Shown here: piece by piece, positions 53,272 to 61,308 of the stretch
Layout of the letters: every line of letters begins with the position of its first letter
Numbering within the stretch: position 1 is the stretch's first letter
NCBI RefSeq assembly: GCF_016881005.1
Contig: NZ_JACOPV010000021.1
Coordinates: forward strand, 46,414 to 110,413
DNA: 64,000 nucleotides
Source: Pseudomonas arcuscaelestis
GTDB taxonomy: Bacteria > Pseudomonadota > Gammaproteobacteria > Pseudomonadales > Pseudomonadaceae
Reading direction: 5' to 3'
Position numbers and translations under genes: made by a program
The notes under the pieces: model-generated
Told to the model about the DNA's origin: nothing
Databases searched by the model: none
Seen by the model: only the letters and a program-made list of their open reading frames with translations

Positions 53272-54038
53272 GTGCCAGCGAAAACAACGCGATCCATCGC
53301 GTAAACCATGAGATCAAGCAGCGTCGCCTCGACGTACTGCGGGTTACTGATTTAACCCCACGCATGCGCCGCATAACCCTGGGTGGGCCGCAGTTACAAG
53401 GTTTCACCAGCGTTGGCAGCGACGATCACATCAAACTGATGTTCGCCTGTTCGCCAGCAGAACAAGCTGCGCTGGACAACCTCGACTTCAGCCGCGAGGG
53501 CGTACGTCCAACCATGCGTGAGTACACGCCGCGGCGCATCGATCTGGCCGCTGGTGAGATGGACATCGATTTTGTCCTGCATGGCGACGGCCCTGCCTCG
53601 ACCTGGGCTGCCCAGGCCGAAGTCGGCCAGGTCCTGAACATTGCCGGTCCACGCAGCTCGATGGTGGTACCGGACATCTTCGACAGCTATGTGCTGATCG
53701 GCGACGAAACAGCGATCCCGGCCATTGCTCGACGCCTGGAAGAGCTACCCGCTACCCGCAAGGTGCTTGCGGTCATCGAAATCGAAGATGCCGAGGAACA
53801 ACAACCGCTGCAAAGTCAGGCACATCTGGAAGTGGTCTGGGTTGAACGCCATCGGCAGAACTTGCTGGAGGTGGTGCAAAAACTAAACCTTCCGGAAGGT
53901 CGTGTGTACGCCTGGGTCGCCCTGGAAAAGGCACTGACGCGAAAGGCCAAGCGTTTACTGATTGACGAAAAAGGGCTGAAGGACGATCAGGTGAAGGCCG
54001 CCGCCTATTGGCGACTTGACCCTAACGACAACGATTGA
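53268..54038 (+). CDS. Siderophore-interacting protein (YqjH/ViuB type ferric reductase)
   Basis: A 256-residue flavin-dependent reductase that releases iron from ferric siderophores in the cytoplasm. FAD-binding residues lie in REYTPRRIDLAAGEMDIDFVLHGDGPASTWA, and the NAD(P)H part starts near YVLIGDETAIPAIARRLE. The start ATG at 53268 lies inside the PadR stop. The context (His-rich PadR regulator, candidate Fur box) agrees with iron or nickel control. Confidence 0.92.
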   Translation: MSASENNAIHRVNHEIKQRRLDVLRVTDLTPRMRRITLGGPQLQGFTSVGSDDHIKLMFACSPAEQAALDNLDFSREGVRPTMREYTPRRIDLAAGEMDIDFVLHGDGPASTWAAQAEVGQVLNIAGPRSSMVVPDIFDSYVLIGDETAIPAIARRLEELPATRKVLAVIEIEDAEEQQPLQSQAHLEVVWVERHRQNLLEVVQKLNLPEGRVYAWVALEKALTRKAKRLLIDEKGLKDDQVKAAAYWRLDPNDND

Positions 54039-54047
54039 CAGGCGACA

Positions 54048-54701
54048 TCAGGGTTGCGTCCTGGCTTTGGCCAGGCGCCCGCCCTGCCAGCGATCCAGGC
54101 CTATAATCAGCAGACCAATACCGATAAAGCCGACAAGAATTGCCAGCGCATTGAGCAACACCTGGCCATAACCAAGCTTGACCACATCAAAGAAAGGATA
54201 GGGGTAAGCCCCAATCGACTGCCCGCGCAACAGCGCATAGGCAAAATACCCCACCGGATACAACAACCAGGCACCCAGGTGCTTGAGCCGCAGGCTGCCC
54301 TTTTCTACGCAACACCACCAGAAGATGACAAATACCACGGGCATGACATCGTGTAGTAATTCATCGGCGAGCCACTGCCAGCCTTGCGGATGCCACAGGT
54401 GACGCAGCAAGAGGCTGTAGGCGAGCCCGACCAGCACGATACTGGCAGTCACACCGGAACTGACTGCAGGGGCGAGAAAAAAACCTCGCCCGCTACCAGG
54501 CCTGCCGAACGCAGCATGGCTCAGCACCACCGCCACCAAGGTATTGCTCAATACTGTGAAGTAACTGAAATACGTGATCAGGCCGCCAATCAGGCTTGCC
54601 TGTTCATCCCAGCGCGCCAGCAAAACCAGGTACAGCTGAATCGCCAACGCGCTCCAACCGAGGATGGCTGCCAGGCCGACAACGACCTCGCGCCGAATCA
54701 T
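54048..54701 (-). CDS. Pr6Pr family membrane protein
   Basis: A 217-residue integral membrane protein with six hydrophobic segments, of the Pr6Pr/FAR-17a-like group. The block ISYFTVLSNTLVAVVL (here TYFSYFTVLSNTLVA) and the HDVMPVVFVIFWW segment are typical. The function is unknown. It starts four bases after the VF530 gene, so the two are probably co-transcribed. Confidence 0.8.
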   Translation of the reverse strand: MIRREVVVGLAAILGWSALAIQLYLVLLARWDEQASLIGGLITYFSYFTVLSNTLVAVVLSHAAFGRPGSGRGFFLAPAVSSGVTASIVLVGLAYSLLLRHLWHPQGWQWLADELLHDVMPVVFVIFWWCCVEKGSLRLKHLGAWLLYPVGYFAYALLRGQSIGAYPYPFFDVVKLGYGQVLLNALAILVGFIGIGLLIIGLDRWQGGRLAKARTQP

Positions 54702-54705
54702 GCTG

Positions 54706-54930
54706 TTAACGGCGACCGCGCTGCAACTTCAAGTACAGCCGCTCGACTTTTTCCCGGGCCCAAGGTGTGCGGCGCAGAAAAGTCAGGCTCGACTTGATGC
54801 TTGGGTCGCTCTTGAAGCAGCGAATGTCGATGCGCTCGGCCAACCCTTCCCATTGGTAATGCTCCACCAGCGCGGTAAGGATCTGCTCCAGGGTTACGCC
54901 ATGCAGTGGATTGGGGGTGGCTGTGGTCAT
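54706..54930 (-). CDS. VF530/DUF2132 family small DNA-binding protein
   Basis: A 74-residue basic protein with the VF530 pattern: NPLHGVTLEQILTALVEHYQWEGLAERI and a later SSLTFLRRTPWAREKVE. The family has a structure related to small DNA-binding folds, but its biological role is unclear. I chose the ATG at 54930. Confidence 0.85.
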   Translation of the reverse strand: MTTATPNPLHGVTLEQILTALVEHYQWEGLAERIDIRCFKSDPSIKSSLTFLRRTPWAREKVERLYLKLQRGRR

Positions 54931-55090
54931 GCCTGTGCTCCAGCGAATCAAAGGTGCGCACCTTAGCCCAGGGGTGGGCTGACTACAAACATTCTAGTGC
55001 AGGCTCGCTCACTTCAGCGCCAGGCGCAGACAAACCGCGTCGTAGAGCACACCGAGCCATGAAGATTCCTCCGTGACAGTGATTAAAGCA

Positions 55091-55108
55091 ATGTTATATT
55101 GTATCAAT
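55091..55108 (+). promoter_or_regulatory. Candidate Zur box before the TonB receptor
   Basis: ATGTTATATTGTATCAAT contains GTTATA-N2-GTATC, close to the Zur consensus GTTATA-N2-ATAAC. It is about 32 bases before the receptor start. Confidence 0.6.
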
Positions 55109-55139
55109 ACTAAAACACTGCCCAGGATACTCGCTGCCC

Positions 55140-57188
55140 ATGCGTCGCTTGCCGCTTCGACACTCCCCCCTTACCGCCGCCCTGTTACTGGCTTCACCCC
55201 TGAGCCAGGCCGTGGAGCTTGCCCCTCAGCTCATTACTGCCAATCCACTGGGCAATAGCACTTTGGCCTCCCCCAGTACGGTACTCGAAGGTGACGAACT
55301 GACCTTGCAACAGAAAGGCAGCCTCGGCCAAACCCTGAACAATCAGCCCGGTATCGCCTCGACCTGGTTCGGACCCGGCGCCAGCCGCCCGGTAATTCGT
55401 GGCCTGGACGGCGACCGCATTCGTATTCTGCGCAATGGCGTCGGCGCTCTGGATGCCTCGTCTCTTTCTTACGATCATGCCGTACCGCTAGACCCCGCCA
55501 CCGTTGAACGCATCGAAATAGTGCGTGGCCCAGCCGCCCTGCTCTACGGTGGCAATGCCATTGGCGGAGTCGTAAATAGTTTCGATAACCGCATCCCCAC
55601 CTCTCCAATCGACGGTATTCACGGTGCGGGGGAATTACGTTATGGCGGCGCCGACACTACCCGTAGCAGCGCCGGCAAACTGGAAGCAGGTGATGGCCGC
55701 TTTGCCTTGCACGTAGACGCCAACAGCCGGCAGTTCAACGACCTGCGCATTCCCGGCCACGCGCGCAGTTCCAAGGTTCGCGATGCCGACAACCCGGGTA
55801 GCCGGCATAAACTCGACAACAGCGACGGTCGCCAGGACGGCGGTGCTGTCGGTGGTGCCTACCATTGGGAGCATGGCTACACCGGCCTGTCGTATAGCCG
55901 TTACGACTCCAATTATGGTTCGGTGGCCGAGCCCGGCGTGCGCCTGGACATGCAGCAGGATCACTACGGCTTCGCCTCGGAGCTGCGTGATCTCGATGGC
56001 CCTTTCAGTTCACTGAAATTCGATGCCGGCTACACCGATTACCAACACCGCGAACTGGAAGGCGGTGAGGTCCATACCACTTTCAAGAACAAAGGATACG
56101 AAGCACGGGTAGAAGCCCGGCATCAGCCTCTGGGACCCGTAGAAGGCGTGATCGGGGCTCAAGTCAGTCGCAACGAGTTTTCCGCCCTGGGCGAAGAAGC
56201 CTTTGTGCCGCAGACCGACACCAACAGCGTTGCGCTGTTCATGCTCGAGCAGTGGCAGGCCACCGAGCGCCTGGACCTGAGCCTGGGTGGGCGCCTGGAG
56301 CACACGCGAGTGGATCCCGACAGCCAGGGCAGCGAACGCTTCGCCCATGCCGACAGCGCCAGCAGCTTCACCGCCGCCAGTCTGTCGTCCGGTGCGGTTT
56401 ATGAATTAACGCCAATCTGGTCGCTGGCAGCAACGTTGGGTTACACCGAACGTGCGCCAACGTTCTACGAGCTGTACGCCAACGGCGCTCACGTCGCGAC
56501 CGGTACTTATGAAGTCGGCGATTCAGACCTGGGCAAAGAAAAAGCGATTTCCAGCGACTTGGCCTTGCGCTTCGACAATGGCGTGCACAAAGGCAGCGTC
56601 GGTTTTTTTTACAGCCATTTCCGCAACTACATCGGTTTGCTGGCCAGTGGCAACATGCGTGAAGGACATGACCACGACCATGGTGATGCCGATCATGATC
56701 ATGACCACGACCACGCCGCTGACGTACCTGAATACCTGTACAAGGGCGTACGCGCACGCTTCTACGGCATCGAAGCCCAGGACCGTTGGCAACTGGCCGA
56801 AAATCACTTGGGTAGCTTTGCCCTGGAGCTATCCGGTGACTACACCCGGGCCAAAAACCTCGACTCCGGGGAAGACCTGCCACGCATCGCCCCACTGCGC
56901 TTGAACAGCGGTCTGTTGTGGGAGCTGGACCGCTGGCAGGCACGGGTTGACGTTCAGCATGCCAGCGCCCAACACCGTAAACCGGCCAACGAAACCAGCA
57001 CCGATGGCTACACTACGCTGGGTGCCAGCCTGGGCTATCGTTTCGACGTCGGCCAAAGCCAGTGGCTGGCATTTGTTCGCGGCGAAAACCTCACCGATCA
57101 GACCGTGCGCTACGCAAGCTCGATCCTGCGTGACATCGCACCTGCACCCGGCCGCAGTGTCGAAGTAGGCTTGCGCACCACCTTCTGA
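55140..57188 (+). CDS. znuD: TonB-dependent outer-membrane receptor, ZnuD-like
   Basis: A 682-residue receptor for zinc import across the outer membrane. A signal peptide covers about residues 1-24. The plug domain includes RPVIRGLDGDRIRILRNG and VERIEIVRGPAALLYGGNAIGGVVN. A large loop near residue 510-525 is strongly His/Asp-rich (HDHDHGDADHDHDHDH), the hallmark of zinc receptors such as ZnuD. The C-terminus ends in Phe (LRTTF), as needed for barrel insertion. The candidate Zur box upstream supports zinc control. Confidence 0.9.
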   Translation: MRRLPLRHSPLTAALLLASPLSQAVELAPQLITANPLGNSTLASPSTVLEGDELTLQQKGSLGQTLNNQPGIASTWFGPGASRPVIRGLDGDRIRILRNGVGALDASSLSYDHAVPLDPATVERIEIVRGPAALLYGGNAIGGVVNSFDNRIPTSPIDGIHGAGELRYGGADTTRSSAGKLEAGDGRFALHVDANSRQFNDLRIPGHARSSKVRDADNPGSRHKLDNSDGRQDGGAVGGAYHWEHGYTGLSYSRYDSNYGSVAEPGVRLDMQQDHYGFASELRDLDGPFSSLKFDAGYTDYQHRELEGGEVHTTFKNKGYEARVEARHQPLGPVEGVIGAQVSRNEFSALGEEAFVPQTDTNSVALFMLEQWQATERLDLSLGGRLEHTRVDPDSQGSERFAHADSASSFTAASLSSGAVYELTPIWSLAATLGYTERAPTFYELYANGAHVATGTYEVGDSDLGKEKAISSDLALRFDNGVHKGSVGFFYSHFRNYIGLLASGNMREGHDHDHGDADHDHDHDHAADVPEYLYKGVRARFYGIEAQDRWQLAENHLGSFALELSGDYTRAKNLDSGEDLPRIAPLRLNSGLLWELDRWQARVDVQHASAQHRKPANETSTDGYTTLGASLGYRFDVGQSQWLAFVRGENLTDQTVRYASSILRDIAPAPGRSVEVGLRTTF

Positions 57189-57193
57189 TAACC

Positions 57194-57227
57194 ACCGTTG
57201 CCGGACTGTTACCGTTCCGGCAACGGT
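57194..57227 (+). terminator. Terminator after the TonB receptor
   Basis: ACCGTTGCCGG pairs perfectly with CCGGCAACGGT across a 12-base loop. The T-run is weak. Confidence 0.65.
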
Positions 57228-57374
57228 GCCTCTTGTTGAATTGACTTTTTTTCTTACAAGTTCATCTATATCCTCCCCGCCTCACGCTGAACCGCTTCAG
57301 TCGATCCCCCCACAACCCTATCGCCGCAGATCTCCACGATGGGGTGTATGTGTCGTTTTTTTCAATAATCAAAA

Positions 57375-57386
57375 GATAGCGCTATC
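57375..57386. promoter_or_regulatory. Palindrome abutting the oprB start
   Basis: GATAGCGCTATC is a perfect 12-base palindrome ending two bases before the ATG, exactly where a ribosome site would be. No Shine-Dalgarno sequence is visible. Confidence 0.55.
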
Positions 57387-57388
57387 TC

Positions 57389-58747
57389 ATGCCTCCGATT
57401 CATCGTTTCCGCATTTTTCCCACCACTCGAACGCTGCTTTCGAGTCTGGCCATCGCCGGCTTGGCTCCCTGCACTCAGGCCGCAGCGATGTTCGCCAGCA
57501 ATTCGCCCTGGATGCTTGGCGATTGGGACGGCAACCGCACGGAGCTTGCCGAGCGCGGCTACGACTTCACCTTGGGTTACACCGGCGAAACAGGCGCAAA
57601 CCTACACGGCGGTTATGACGATGACGCAAGCGCTCGCTACAGTGGGCAGTTCACGCTGGGCACGCACCTGGATTTGCAGAAAATTCTCGGCTGGCAGGAC
57701 AGCGAGTTCCAATTGACCGTTACCCAGCGTCATGGCGACAACATCAGCAATGATCGCATCAATGATCCGCGGGTCGGCGGCTTCACGTCTGCCCAGGAAG
57801 TGTGGGGACGCGGCCAAACCTGGCGGCTGACCCAGATGTGGATCAAGCAGAAGTACTTCGACGGTGCCCTGGATGTGAAATTTGGCCGATTCGGTCAGGG
57901 CGAAGATTTCAACAGCTTTCCCTGCGACTTCCAGAACCTGGCCTTCTGTGGCTCACAGGTGGGTAACTGGGCTGGCGACATCTGGTACAACTGGCCGGTC
58001 AGCCAGTGGGCATTGCGGGTCAAGTACAACCTCACCCCCGACCTTTACGCACAGATCGGTGTCTACGAACAGAACCCGTCCAACCTGGACCGCAACAACG
58101 GCTTCAAGCTCAGTGGCAGCGGCACCCAAGGCGCAGTAATGCCGGTCGAACTGGTATGGACGCCGGCAATCAACGGTCTGCCAGGGGAATATCGCGCGGG
58201 TTACTACTACAGTAATGCCAAAGCAACTGATGTCTACAAGGACAGCAACGACCAGCCAGCAGCATTGAGCGGCCAGGCTTACCGCAGCAGTTCGAGCAAG
58301 CACGGCTTCTGGCTGGGTGCCCAGCAGCAGCTGACGTCGCTGGCCTCCGACCATTCGCGTGGCCTGAGCGTGTTTGCCAATGCCACGTTGCATGACAAGA
58401 AGACCAACGCCATCGACAACTACGTTTCAGCAGGTGTGGTGTACAAGGGGCCCTTCGATGCCCGCTCCAGGGACGACTTCGGTTTCGCCCTGGCACGTGT
58501 GCACGTCAACCCTGCCTACCGCAAGAACGCCAAGGTGCTGAACCAGGCCAATGGCGTCAGCGCCTACGACGACCCCCTGTTTCGCCCGATCCAGAACACC
58601 GAGTACAGCGCCGAGCTGTACTACGGCATTCACCTCGCCGACTGGCTGACCATACGCCCGAACCTGCAGTACATCCGTCACCCCGGTGGCGTCAGCCAGG
58701 TCGACGACGCGTTGATCGCTGGGATCAAGCTTCAGAGCAGTTTTTAA
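57389..58747 (+). CDS. oprB: Carbohydrate-selective porin (OprB family)
   Basis: A 452-residue outer-membrane porin for glucose and related sugars. The signal peptide is about residues 1-32 (LLSSLAIAGLAPCTQAAA). The mature start SPWMLGDWDGNRTELAERGYDFTLGYTGE and the final LKLQSSF-like end with Phe are typical. It precedes gcd by 30 bases; the porin delivers glucose to the periplasm where Gcd oxidises it. An in-frame TAG upstream excludes an earlier start. Confidence 0.93.
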   Translation: MPPIHRFRIFPTTRTLLSSLAIAGLAPCTQAAAMFASNSPWMLGDWDGNRTELAERGYDFTLGYTGETGANLHGGYDDDASARYSGQFTLGTHLDLQKILGWQDSEFQLTVTQRHGDNISNDRINDPRVGGFTSAQEVWGRGQTWRLTQMWIKQKYFDGALDVKFGRFGQGEDFNSFPCDFQNLAFCGSQVGNWAGDIWYNWPVSQWALRVKYNLTPDLYAQIGVYEQNPSNLDRNNGFKLSGSGTQGAVMPVELVWTPAINGLPGEYRAGYYYSNAKATDVYKDSNDQPAALSGQAYRSSSSKHGFWLGAQQQLTSLASDHSRGLSVFANATLHDKKTNAIDNYVSAGVVYKGPFDARSRDDFGFALARVHVNPAYRKNAKVLNQANGVSAYDDPLFRPIQNTEYSAELYYGIHLADWLTIRPNLQYIRHPGGVSQVDDALIAGIKLQSSF

Positions 58748-58777
58748 TCGCCCTTTCCATTTAACGGAGAACACAAG

Positions 58778-61186
58778 ATGAGCACAGAAGGTGCCTTGAG
58801 TAGAACCCGCTGGCTGCCGCGCCTTATTGGCGTGCTGTTGCTGCTGATGGGCCTGGCCCTACTGGTGGGCGGCATCAAATTGAGCCAACTCGGCGGCTCG
58901 TTGTATTACCTGATTGCCGGTATCGGTTTCGCCCTGTCCGGCATCCTGCTGCTGGCACTGCGTCGGCTTGCCCTGGGGCTGTACGGTGCAGTACTGCTCG
59001 GCAGTACCTTGTGGGCACTGTGGGAAGTGGGCCTGGACTGGTGGCAACTGGTCCCACGCCTGGCGCTGTGGTTCGCCCTGGGGGTAATCCTGCTGCTGCC
59101 ATGGGCCCGCCGCCCACTGCTCGGCAACCCGTCGAAAATCAATCCGGCCCTGTTGAGCCTGGCGGTTGTCCTGTCGGGTGCCACCGCCGTGGCCAGCCAG
59201 TTCACCCACCCAGGCGAAATCAAAGGCAAGCTGGGTCGCGACAGCACAGGTTTGAGCAGCACTGCGCCTCAGATGCCCGATGGTGAATGGCAGGCTTACG
59301 GCCGCACCGAGTTCGGTGACCGTTACTCCCCGCTGCGCCAGATTACCCCCGACAATGTGCATAAGCTCCAGGAAGCCTGGCGCATCCGCACCGGCGACCT
59401 GCCTACCGACAACGACCCGGTGGAGCTGACCAACCAGAACACGCCACTCAAGGTCAACGGCATGCTCTATGCCTGCACTGCGCACAGCAAGGTACTGGCC
59501 CTGGACCCGGACACCGGCGCCGAAATCTGGCGCTTCGACCCGAAGATCAAGAGCCCGACAGGCTTCAAGGGCTTCGCACACATGACCTGCCGTGGTGTCT
59601 CGTATTATGACGAGAACAACTACGTCAATGTTGACGGCAGCCCTGCGCCGAAGATCTCCGATGCTGGTCAGGTTGTTGCCCGCGCCTGTCCGCGCCGCCT
59701 TTACCTGCCTACCGCGGATGCCCGTCTGATTGCCCTCAATGCCGACACCGGCAAAGTCTGCGAAGGCTTCGGCAATCAGGGGGTCATCGATTTGACCACT
59801 GGCATCGGCCCGTTCACTGCTGGCGGCTACTATTCCACCTCGCCTGCGGCGATCACCCGCGAACTGGTGATCATTGGCGGACATGTAACCGATAACGAGT
59901 CGACCAACGAGCCGTCCGGGGTGATCCGCGCCTACGATGTGCACGACGGGCGCCTGGTGTGGAACTGGGACAGCAACAACCCGGATGAAACTGCGCCCCT
60001 GGCCGCGGGCAAAACCTACAGCCGCAACTCGGCGAACATGTGGTCGCTGGCCAGTGTCGACGAGAAACTGGGCATGGTTTTCCTCCCCCTGGGCAACCAG
60101 ACACCTGACCAGTGGGGCGCTGATCGCACCCCGGGTGCTGAAAAGTTCAGTGCAGGTATCGTTGCCCTGGACCTGGCCAACGGCAAAGTGCGCTGGAACT
60201 ACCAGTTCACTCACCACGACCTGTGGGACATGGACGTCGGCAGTCAGCCGACCCTGCTCGATCTCAAGACCGCAGACGGGGTTAAACCGGCGTTGATCGC
60301 CCCGACCAAGCAAGGCAGCCTGTACGTGTTGGACCGTCGTGACGGCACGCCGATCGTGCCGATCCACGAGATCCCGGCCCCTCAAGGTGCGGTAGAGGGT
60401 GACCACACCGCACCGACGCAGGCCCGTTCGGAGCTCAATCTGCTTGGCCCGGACCTGACCGAACAAGCCATGTGGGGCGCCAGCCCGTTCGACCAGATGC
60501 TTTGCCGCATCCAGTTCCGCGAACTGCGCTACGAAGGTCAATACACCCCACCCTCGATCCAGGGCAGCCTGGTGTATCCGGGCAACGTTGGCGTGTTCAA
60601 CTGGGGAAGCGTCTCGGTCGATCCTGTGCGCCAGCTGCTGTTCACCTCGCCAAACTACATGGCGTTTGTGTCGAAGATGGTGCCGCGCGAGCAAGTTGCT
60701 GCCGGCAGCAAGCGCGAGAGCGAAACCAGCGGCGTACAGCCCAACACCGGTGCCCCTTACGCGGTCATCATGCACCCGTTCATGTCGCCACTGGGCGTGC
60801 CTTGCCAGGCACCTGCCTGGGGCTACGTCGCCGGTATCGACCTGACCACCAACCAAGTGGTGTGGAAGCACAAGAACGGCACCAGCCGTGACAGCTCGCC
60901 GATTCCGATTGGCCTGCCCATTGGCGTGCCAAGCATGGGCGGCTCCATCGTTACCGCCGGCGGTGTGGGTTTCCTAAGCGGCACCCTGGACCAGTACCTG
61001 CGCGCCTATGACACCAACACCGGCAAGGAATTGTGGAGCTCGCGTCTGCCAGCAGGCGGCCAGGCCACGCCAATGACCTACACCGGCAAGGACGGCAAGC
61101 AATATGTGCTGGTGACCGCCGGTGGCCACGGCTCGCTGGGCACCAAAATGGGTGACTACGTAATTGCTTACAAATTGGCTGAATAG
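58778..61186 (+). CDS. gcd: PQQ-dependent membrane glucose dehydrogenase
   Basis: An 802-residue quinoprotein that oxidises glucose to gluconate in the periplasm and reduces ubiquinone. Five membrane helices cover about residues 12-145. The PQQ propeller follows, starting near EWQAYGRTEFGDRYSPL, with tryptophan-docking type repeats and WDMDVGSQPTL. It lies directly after oprB with an ACGGAG ribosome site. A repeat-like hairpin follows the stop. Confidence 0.96.
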   Translation: MSTEGALSRTRWLPRLIGVLLLLMGLALLVGGIKLSQLGGSLYYLIAGIGFALSGILLLALRRLALGLYGAVLLGSTLWALWEVGLDWWQLVPRLALWFALGVILLLPWARRPLLGNPSKINPALLSLAVVLSGATAVASQFTHPGEIKGKLGRDSTGLSSTAPQMPDGEWQAYGRTEFGDRYSPLRQITPDNVHKLQEAWRIRTGDLPTDNDPVELTNQNTPLKVNGMLYACTAHSKVLALDPDTGAEIWRFDPKIKSPTGFKGFAHMTCRGVSYYDENNYVNVDGSPAPKISDAGQVVARACPRRLYLPTADARLIALNADTGKVCEGFGNQGVIDLTTGIGPFTAGGYYSTSPAAITRELVIIGGHVTDNESTNEPSGVIRAYDVHDGRLVWNWDSNNPDETAPLAAGKTYSRNSANMWSLASVDEKLGMVFLPLGNQTPDQWGADRTPGAEKFSAGIVALDLANGKVRWNYQFTHHDLWDMDVGSQPTLLDLKTADGVKPALIAPTKQGSLYVLDRRDGTPIVPIHEIPAPQGAVEGDHTAPTQARSELNLLGPDLTEQAMWGASPFDQMLCRIQFRELRYEGQYTPPSIQGSLVYPGNVGVFNWGSVSVDPVRQLLFTSPNYMAFVSKMVPREQVAAGSKRESETSGVQPNTGAPYAVIMHPFMSPLGVPCQAPAWGYVAGIDLTTNQVVWKHKNGTSRDSSPIPIGLPIGVPSMGGSIVTAGGVGFLSGTLDQYLRAYDTNTGKELWSSRLPAGGQATPMTYTGKDGKQYVLVTAGGHGSLGTKMGDYVIAYKLAE

Positions 61187-61192
61187 GCCCTA

Positions 61193-61250
61193 GCTACAAG
61201 CGACAAGCTGCAAGCTGCAAGTCCCGCAATCCCATCTTGCAGCTTGTAGC
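61193..61250. repeat. Inverted repeat with CTTGCAGCTTGTAGC, copy 2
   Basis: The right arm 61236-61250 is identical to that at 28220-28234. The left arm contains GCTACAAG and ACAAGCTGCAAG, so the stem is imperfect. It lies between gcd and lon. Confidence 0.75.
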
Positions 61251-61308
61251 TTGAAGCTTGGAGACTAAGTCCCCATCTAAGCACCATAGCCATTTTCGCA
61301 GGTGCCCC

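Noticed and set aside
56680..56730. Tandem repeat of CATGAC/CACGAC-like units
   Set aside because: This is coding sequence for the His/Asp-rich loop of the zinc receptor, not an independent DNA repeat.
58859..60871. Very long minus-strand reading frame of 670 codons inside gcd
   Set aside because: It is the mirror of a GC-rich, well-conserved gene with an intact product. The predicted protein shows no domain and no ribosome site.
61193..61260. CRISPR-like repetition of GCTGCAAG units
   Set aside because: The units are short, adjacent and form a hairpin; there are no spacers and no cas genes.
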